Assembly (NCBI GenBank): GCA_946415315.1 | Contig: CAMKRZ010000020.1 | Coordinates: forward strand, 1 to 57,609 | Direction: 5' to 3' | From: an uncultured Lachnoclostridium sp. | GTDB lineage: Bacteria; Bacillota; Clostridia; Lachnospirales; Lachnospiraceae | Length of the DNA: 57,609 nt | Shown: positions 52,260 through 57,609 of the stretch, in pieces | How positions within the stretch are numbered: the first letter of the stretch is position 1 | Layout of the letters: each line of letters opens with the position of its first letter | Notes under the pieces: generated by a model | What the model saw: only the letters and a program-made list of their open reading frames with translations | What the model was told of the DNA's origin: nothing | Databases searched by the model: none | Position numbers and translations under genes: made by a program

Positions 52260-54860
52260 ATGGCAGCATTTGACAGAGTGTTATCGGGAATTCCGCAGAT
52301 GGACGAACGGTTTGACAACATCCGCCTCGGAGATAACGTTGTGTGGCGGGTGGACCGCCTGGAGGACTTCCGGCTCTTCGTGGAGCCGTACGTGGAGCAG
52401 GCGATCCGCGATGGACGCAACCTGATCTACATCCGGTTTGCTTCGCACGAGCCGTTCTTCACGGAGCGGGAGGGTCTCAAGATCGTGAACGTGGAGCTGT
52501 CTCACCGGTTTGAGACGTTTACGGTCGACATCCACGAGATCATCCGCCGGGAGGGCGTGGACGCATTTTACGTGTTCGACTGCCTCTCGGAGCTGCAGAC
52601 CGCGTGGGCGACGGACCTGATGATGGGCAACTTCTTCCAGGTGACGTGTCCGTACCTGTTCCGGCTCGATACGGTCGCGTTCTTCCCGCTGATCCGCGGC
52701 AAGCACTCGTTCAAGGCGATCGCGAAGATCCGCGACACGACGCAGCTGTTCCTGGATGTGTACTCGGACAAGACAAACATTTACGTCCGACCGGACAAGG
52801 TGTGGAACCGCTACTCCGAGACGATGTTCCTGCCGCACCGCTACGAGCCGGCGACGGGCGTATTTGCGCCGATCCTCGACGGTGTGGTCGCGAGCCATTT
52901 CTACCAGTTGCTCGAGCACAATACGACGGGCGCGGACCGCGGCAACAAGGACAGCTGGGACCGCTTCTTCGATATGACGGAGGCGATGCACGAGAACGGG
53001 CTCGACGTAACGGAGCAGTGCAACCGCATGTGCAACATCATGATGACGCGCGACGAGCGTATGCGCATCATGATCAAGGAGCATTTCAAGGCGGAGGATT
53101 ACCTGAATGTGAAGAAGCGCATGCTCGGCACCGGCATGATCGGCGGAAAGGCGACCGGCATGCTCCTTGCGCGCAAGATCATCGAGAACAGGCGCCCTGA
53201 CATTTTCGCGCAATTCGAGCCGCACGACTCGTTCTTCATCGGCTCGGACGTCTTCTACACCTTCATCGTGGAGAACCATTTCTGGGATGTGAGAGTGCGC
53301 CAGAGGAGCAAGGAGGAGTATTTTACGCTGGCGGACGAGTTCGCGGAACGACTGCGCGCCGGAAAATTCTCCCGCGACATGGAGGAAGAGTTCGTCAAGC
53401 TCCTCGAATACTACGGCCAGGACCCGATCATCGTCCGCTCGAGCTCGATCCTCGAGGACGGTTTCGGAAACGCCTTCGCAGGCAAATACGAGTCCGTCTT
53501 CTGCCCGAACGCGGGGGACATGGAGCAGCGCCTGCAGGAGTTTGAGGATGCGGTCCGCACGGTGTACGCGAGCACGATGAGCAAGTCGGCACTCGATTAC
53601 CGGAGCCGCCGCGGGCTGCAGGCGAGAGACGAGCAGATGGCGCTTCTCGTGCAGCGCGTGTCCGGCTCGTACTACGGCGATTACTACATGCCGTGCGCGG
53701 CAGGAGTAGGGTATTCCTACAGTCCGTACCGTTTCCTGGAGAGCCTCGATCCTGCGGCGGGAATGCTTCGGCTCGTGATGGGACTCGGCACATCGGCCGT
53801 GGACCGCACGGAAGGGTCGTATCCCCGCCTGGTCAGCCTCGATCAGCCGAAGGCGACGGTGGCGCGGACGTGCGCCGAGCGGCACCAGTACTCGCAACGA
53901 AAGCTGGAACTGATCAACCGCAGCGCCGGGAAACTCGAGCAGGTCTCGCTCGATGTCATCCAGCCGCATATGCCGTACTACCTGAAACGACTTCTTCTGG
54001 AGCATGATTTCGATGCGGAGCGCGCGTTCCGCGAGCGGGGACAGAACCGTGATATCGAGTTCATTTCCTGCCAGGGGATCGTGAACAAAGACGTCATCAT
54101 GCAACAGATGAAGGACATCCTCGCCACGATCCAGGAGGTTTACCAATACCCTGTCGACACCGAGTTCACGATCAACCTCTCGGAGAACGGCGACTATGTC
54201 ATCAACATTCTGCAGTGCCGTCCGCTTCAGGTGTTCCGCGACTCGGAGGATACGGAGATGCCGGAGAGGGTCGATCCCGAAACCGTGCTGTTTGAGTGCC
54301 GCAACTCCGCAATGGGACTCTCCCGGACCGAGAAGATCGACACGGTCGTCTACGTGGATCCCGTAAAGTATTACAACATGCCGTACCGCGACAAGTACCG
54401 CGTGGCGAGGGCCATCGGAAACGTCAACTGGAGCATGCGCGGTCAGTCGCAGAAAATGCTCCTCCTCGTGCCGGGGCGCATCGGCACGACTTCACCGGAA
54501 CTCGGCGTGCCGACGTCATTTGCCGATATCAGCGAGTTTGACGCCGTGTGCGAGGTCGCGAACTCCAAAGCAGGCTACAACCCGGAACTGTCCTACGGCA
54601 GCCATTTCTTCCAGGACCTCGTGGAATCCGGGATCCTGTACAATGCGATCTTTGAAAATGAGAAGACCATCACGTACCGGCCGGAACTCCTTGCGGGGAG
54701 CCGGAACATTTTCCGGGAGATCGTGAAGGACGGGGACGGCCTCGAGGAGATCGTGTACGTCTGCGACGTGGCGGACTGCGACCTGTGGCTGTGCAACGAC
54801 ATGAAGAAGGAGCACATTCTCTGCTTTGTGAAGAACGGCAGCGATAACATTGAAAAATAA
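52260..54860 (+). CDS. PEP-synthase/PPDK-like ATP-binding protein without the phosphohistidine domain
   Basis: 866 residues. The N-terminal region (1-280) is of unknown type; LGDNVVWRVD near residue 24 recalls other bacterial PEP/pyruvate-binding proteins. Residues about 290-640 match the ATP-grasp N-domain of pyruvate phosphate dikinase/PEP synthase (GGKATGMLLAR, VRSSSILEDGFGNAFAGKYESVF, INILQCRPLQVF). The central phospho-histidine domain (TSHAAI type) and the C-terminal PEP barrel are absent, replaced by about 220 residues I cannot name. It should bind ATP, but the phosphoryl acceptor is unknown. nadE is 78 bases upstream. Confidence 0.75.
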   Translation: MAAFDRVLSGIPQMDERFDNIRLGDNVVWRVDRLEDFRLFVEPYVEQAIRDGRNLIYIRFASHEPFFTEREGLKIVNVELSHRFETFTVDIHEIIRREGVDAFYVFDCLSELQTAWATDLMMGNFFQVTCPYLFRLDTVAFFPLIRGKHSFKAIAKIRDTTQLFLDVYSDKTNIYVRPDKVWNRYSETMFLPHRYEPATGVFAPILDGVVASHFYQLLEHNTTGADRGNKDSWDRFFDMTEAMHENGLDVTEQCNRMCNIMMTRDERMRIMIKEHFKAEDYLNVKKRMLGTGMIGGKATGMLLARKIIENRRPDIFAQFEPHDSFFIGSDVFYTFIVENHFWDVRVRQRSKEEYFTLADEFAERLRAGKFSRDMEEEFVKLLEYYGQDPIIVRSSSILEDGFGNAFAGKYESVFCPNAGDMEQRLQEFEDAVRTVYASTMSKSALDYRSRRGLQARDEQMALLVQRVSGSYYGDYYMPCAAGVGYSYSPYRFLESLDPAAGMLRLVMGLGTSAVDRTEGSYPRLVSLDQPKATVARTCAERHQYSQRKLELINRSAGKLEQVSLDVIQPHMPYYLKRLLLEHDFDAERAFRERGQNRDIEFISCQGIVNKDVIMQQMKDILATIQEVYQYPVDTEFTINLSENGDYVINILQCRPLQVFRDSEDTEMPERVDPETVLFECRNSAMGLSRTEKIDTVVYVDPVKYYNMPYRDKYRVARAIGNVNWSMRGQSQKMLLLVPGRIGTTSPELGVPTSFADISEFDAVCEVANSKAGYNPELSYGSHFFQDLVESGILYNAIFENEKTITYRPELLAGSRNIFREIVKDGDGLEEIVYVCDVADCDLWLCNDMKKEHILCFVKNGSDNIEK

Positions 54861-54953
54861 CCCCTTTCTGTGGTATGATAATCGCACGGTTGCAACCGGC
54901 CGGAAGCAGCGATGCGGAAGGCGGTCGTTCTCACGGTGAAGCGGAGGCGTGCG

Positions 54954-55370
54954 ATGAAGATACCGAAGATCAATTCGAACGGTTACGGGGGCCTGTGGAT
55001 CGGCGCGAGCCTGCTCGTCGGAGCAGTCGCGCCTTTCGTGCTTTGGCTCATTTTCCGAAGAGTGTTCTGGGTGTTGGTGATCCTCGGAGGCATCGGCCTG
55101 CTCGCATTTCTGATCCTTTTCGCGATCGAGATGCACCAGGATTCCGCGAAGGTTCCGTACTATGAGAGGGACATGCGGGACAAGGTGGCGTACGATCCGC
55201 AGACGCAGTACGCCGTGATCCGGAGTTCAATCTGCACGGGCGAGAAGGTCGCCGGGTTCAAGAACAAGAAGAACGGGCATTTCACGGACGTGATGGTGAT
55301 CCGCACGCCCGCGGACGAGGAGCGGTTCAAGAAGATCTACGGGCTGGACACCGTGAAAACCGAGTATTAA
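54954..55370 (+). CDS. small membrane protein of unknown function
   Basis: 138 residues. Two adjacent transmembrane helices (about 12-32 and 38-58) are followed by a soluble C-terminal part with no known motif. The ATG at 54954 has GGAGG 6 bases upstream; a longer in-frame reading from 54912 has no ribosome site. It sits between the PEP-synthase-like gene and an acetyltransferase gene. Confidence 0.7.
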   Translation: MKIPKINSNGYGGLWIGASLLVGAVAPFVLWLIFRRVFWVLVILGGIGLLAFLILFAIEMHQDSAKVPYYERDMRDKVAYDPQTQYAVIRSSICTGEKVAGFKNKKNGHFTDVMVIRTPADEERFKKIYGLDTVKTEY

Positions 55371-55391
55371 CGTGGGGGGAAGAAGCGGAAA

Positions 55392-55919
55392 ATGTTACGA
55401 CTGAGACCGTACAAAAGTTGCGACGCTGCGACGATCGCGGAGTGGATCCGGGATAAGGATGTGTTCCTCAAATGGGGCGGAGAGCTATTCGGAGAGTTCC
55501 CGATCAGCGCGGATGTCATAAACTGGAAATACATGCAGACAAACGGCGGCTGCACGGAGCCGGACAACTTCTATCCGTGGGTCGCGATCAACGAGGAGAA
55601 CCGTGTTGTCGGACATTTCATCATGCGGTACCTGCACGGAGACACCAGGCTCCTTCGCTTCGGTTGGGTCATCGTCGACAACACGATCCGGGGCAAGGGC
55701 TACGGCACGGAGATGCTGCGTCTGGGGCTTCGGTACGCGTTCGGGATCCTCGGCGTGGACAAGGTGACGCTCGGCGTGTTCGAGGGCAACGAGCGGGCAC
55801 ACAGCTGCTACCGGAAGGCCGGATTTTCCGATACGGGAGAAGTGGTCGAGAAGCAGCCGTGGAACGTGATCGAGATGGCGATCACGAGGGATCGGATGAC
55901 GGAGATACAGGGGGAGTAA
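55392..55919 (+). CDS. RimJ/RimL-like GNAT acetyltransferase
   Basis: 175 residues, one GNAT domain: an N-terminal strand MLRLRPYKSCDAATIAEWI, the acetyl-CoA motif VDNTIRGKGYGTEML, and the C-terminal NERAHSCYRKAGF motif of the RimJ/RimL class. The target is unknown. It begins 21 bases after the small membrane protein gene and ends 1 base before the next start, so it is part of one transcript. Confidence 0.9.
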   Translation: MLRLRPYKSCDAATIAEWIRDKDVFLKWGGELFGEFPISADVINWKYMQTNGGCTEPDNFYPWVAINEENRVVGHFIMRYLHGDTRLLRFGWVIVDNTIRGKGYGTEMLRLGLRYAFGILGVDKVTLGVFEGNERAHSCYRKAGFSDTGEVVEKQPWNVIEMAITRDRMTEIQGE

Positions 55920-55920
55920 G

Positions 55921-57162
55921 GTGCAGGAACCGAAGAAATATGCATGTCCGGGATGCGGAGTCGCCCTGGTGTTTGCCCCGGAGAGCGGGCGGATGCATTG
56001 TGAATTTTGCGGGCTGTCGTTCGCAGTGGATGAGCTGCTCGAAGAGCGGCAGGCTGTGGAAGACCGGATAAAAGAGTACGAGCTCACGGAGATTACGGAC
56101 GATGACAGCGAGCGGCAGATCCGGCGGGAAACGATCCCGATGCAGGTGATGCACTGCGGCTCCTGCGGTGCGGAGCTTGTCGTCACCCGCACGGAGGCCT
56201 CTACTTACTGCGCATTTTGCGGGCAGGCGGCGGTGATCGCGGACCGTATGACGGGCTGCCTGAAGCCGGACAAGATCATTCCGTTCAAGGTGACGCGCGA
56301 GGAGGCGGAGGAGAAGTTTCGCAGAAGACTTCGCAAGGGATGGTTCATTCCGAAGAGGATCAAGAATTTCGAGAGCGAGCGGCTGAACGGGATCTACCTT
56401 CCCTTCTGGCTGTTCGATGTGTATTACGGGGCGGCGCAGTACTGGAGGTACAGCAACAAGAAGGATACGAAGAAGTACTCGCAGTATCTTCGCGTCGGGG
56501 ACGCCATGTTTCACAGGATGACGATCGATGCGTCGTCGCAGATCCCGAATGAGTACTCGAGAAAGCTGGAGCCGTACCGGATGGATGAGCTGGAGGATTT
56601 TGACGCGGCCTATCTGTTCGGCTTCTATTCTGACCGTTTTGATGTCAAGCCCGAGGACCTGACCGGGGAAGCCCGGAGCCGCGCGGAGCTTCTGTTCAAT
56701 GAAGGGATGCGAAAGAATGTTCCGAAGGACAGCAGAAGATATCTGTCTTACCCCGTTTCCAAGGTTTCGGAGCCGGAGTACGCACTGCTTCCGGTCTGGT
56801 TTCTGACATTCCGCTACGAGGATGCGCCGATCACGCTGATGATGAACGGCCAGACAGGCAAGGTCGTCGGCGGCGTGCCGTACGACAGGCGAAAAGTGAA
56901 TATCCTCAAGGGAGTGCTTATGACAGTATTCGGAGGGTTGCTTGCGGCTCTCTGCTACATTGTGGTGCCGCACATTTTCGCGCTGGCGGACAGACCGGGA
57001 ACATTTGCCAAACTGCTCTTCCTGGCTGTCGCATATACGATCGCGGCGGTTTCGTGGGCCGCCGTCAAAAAGGAAACGAACCGGCAGTGTTTCATCGAGA
57101 GCGTTGACCTTACAAAAGAGCGGAAAACCGAACAATACGCAAAGGAGAGACAGGAAAAATGA
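55921..57162 (+). CDS. double zinc-ribbon membrane protein
   Basis: 413 residues. Two CxxC-type zinc ribbons: CPGCGVALVF...HCEFC (residues 9-30) and HCGSCGAELVV...CAFCG (about 78-101). The middle (about 115-320) is soluble and of unknown type. Two transmembrane helices near the C-terminus (about 328-350 and 357-377) anchor it. The start is GTG (GGGGGAGTAAG upstream, overlapping the previous stop). The stop overlaps the next start (ATGA). Function unknown; similar proteins are common in Clostridia. Confidence 0.75.
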   Translation: MQEPKKYACPGCGVALVFAPESGRMHCEFCGLSFAVDELLEERQAVEDRIKEYELTEITDDDSERQIRRETIPMQVMHCGSCGAELVVTRTEASTYCAFCGQAAVIADRMTGCLKPDKIIPFKVTREEAEEKFRRRLRKGWFIPKRIKNFESERLNGIYLPFWLFDVYYGAAQYWRYSNKKDTKKYSQYLRVGDAMFHRMTIDASSQIPNEYSRKLEPYRMDELEDFDAAYLFGFYSDRFDVKPEDLTGEARSRAELLFNEGMRKNVPKDSRRYLSYPVSKVSEPEYALLPVWFLTFRYEDAPITLMMNGQTGKVVGGVPYDRRKVNILKGVLMTVFGGLLAALCYIVVPHIFALADRPGTFAKLLFLAVAYTIAAVSWAAVKKETNRQCFIESVDLTKERKTEQYAKERQEK

Positions 57163-57536
57163 TAGTGATCGCTGTTTTGGCCGGCCTTGCGGGATTGATC
57201 ATCGGTGTCGAGTTCGCGCTCTGGGTGAGCAGCTGTATTGTGAGAAAGTCCAATGACATCGGCAATACCGGCGCCAAGCTGTCCTATTTCGGTGCGAAGG
57301 TCAACCTGATTGAGAAGCGGGACGAGGGAGTTCACGCGAACTATACCGAGGGGCCGAGGAGGTACAGCTGGGAAGCCGAACTTAGGAAGCGTCGGAAGGA
57401 GCTAATGGGCGATGTCGACGATGACCCCGATGACGAGGACAGCCGGGAGTACTGGTACTGCCCCAAATGCCGCCATCGAAACACCGGGCACAGCTGCACG
57501 GAATGCGGCGAACCGAAAACGTTAAGAAGCAATTAA
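57159..57536 (+). CDS. small membrane protein with C-terminal zinc ribbon
   Basis: 125 residues. An N-terminal transmembrane helix (about 4-26), a basic and then acidic linker (DVDDDPDDEDS), and a C-terminal zinc ribbon (YCPKCRHRNTGHSCTECGEP). The start overlaps the stop of the double zinc-ribbon gene by 4 bases, so the two proteins are made together and probably work together. Confidence 0.75.
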   Translation: MIVIAVLAGLAGLIIGVEFALWVSSCIVRKSNDIGNTGAKLSYFGAKVNLIEKRDEGVHANYTEGPRRYSWEAELRKRRKELMGDVDDDPDDEDSREYWYCPKCRHRNTGHSCTECGEPKTLRSN

Positions 57537-57564
57537 TAAGGAGCGGACCGTGCGATGATATGAT

Positions 57565-57609
57565 CCCCCTGAGGTAGACACGGTAAATACCAAAATCTAC
57601 CTAAGGGGG
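57565..57609. repeat. 14-bp inverted repeat at the window end
   Basis: CCCCCTGAGGTAGA (57565-57578) and TCTACCTAAGGGGG (57596-57609) are inverted copies with one mismatch, separated by 17 bases that contain a further small dyad (GGTA-AA-TACC, 57582-57591). The right arm touches the last base of the window, so the element may continue. It could be a hairpin, a terminator without a visible T-run, or the terminal repeat of a mobile element. Confidence 0.7.

Noticed and set aside
52281-54146. A 621-codon minus-strand open frame opposite the PEP-synthase-like gene
   Set aside because: Same reason: composition of an antisense shadow, while the plus strand has clear ATP-grasp motifs.

Overview
The window looks like a chromosomal segment of a GC-rich member of the class Clostridia, most like Lachnospiraceae. 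This rests on gene content and style: purine-rich AAGGAG-type ribosome binding sites, a CvfB-type RNA-binding protein, secA next to prfB, recD2 near a ComF-family gene, an XRE-cupin regulator leading a potABCD operon, several ECF sigma/membrane-protein pairs, and a tRNA gene without an encoded CCA. No phage, plasmid, CRISPR or transposase genes are seen. Only the last 45 bases hold an inverted repeat that could be the edge of something mobile or structured.

Layout. 1-1.7 kb: tRNA-Ala(CGC), a small lipoprotein and a cold-shock protein. 1.8-8.6 kb: a phosphonate locus. It has a CDP-alcohol phosphotransferase and a flippase-like membrane protein, then a separate promoter and a four-gene operon encoding a LicC/PntC-like cytidylyltransferase with a winged-helix domain, 2-aminoethylphosphonate (AEP) transaminase, PEP mutase with an N-terminal nucleotidyltransferase-like domain, and phosphonopyruvate decarboxylase. 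Together these can make AEP, activate it as CMP-AEP and, by inference, attach it to a lipid or glycan and move it across the membrane. 8.6-14 kb: mreB, recD2, a sugar-nucleotide-type nucleotidyltransferase and a ComF-like protein. 14-18 kb: a lipoprotein, CvfB, a CPBP membrane protease and thioredoxin reductase.

18.3-25.1 kb: three consecutive ECF sigma factor/membrane-protein modules. The sigma factors are paralogues, the partner proteins share a short cytoplasmic domain and one transmembrane helix, and the ectodomains are unrelated (unknown; DxNGDG calcium-loop type; PASTA plus leucine-rich repeats). All three modules have the same promoter motif (TGAAAAAAA, 15-16 bases, TCWTAST), so mutual or auto-regulation is likely. 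25.1-25.8 kb is an AT-rich gene-free stretch with a cluster of DnaA-box-like 9-mers and an orphan promoter/operator/terminator unit.

25.8-36.9 kb: secA, a 200-base near-palindrome, prfB, uvrB, uvrA, an HD-domain nucleotidase and a NYN-domain protein. 36.9-40.5 kb: an acetyltransferase and two proteins of unknown function. 40.6-45.1 kb (minus strand): an XRE-cupin regulator and potABCD for spermidine/putrescine uptake. 45.3-50 kb: a response regulator with two paralogous tandem histidine kinases. 50-57.5 kb: glutamine-dependent NAD synthetase behind an unusual promoter-terminator leader, a PEP-synthase-like protein with only the ATP-binding part, a small membrane protein, an acetyltransferase and two zinc-ribbon membrane proteins.

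The most interesting parts are the CMP-AEP/phosphonolipid-type locus and the triple sigma-factor array with its shared promoter. All functional names come from motif recognition in the translated sequence; no database search was possible.
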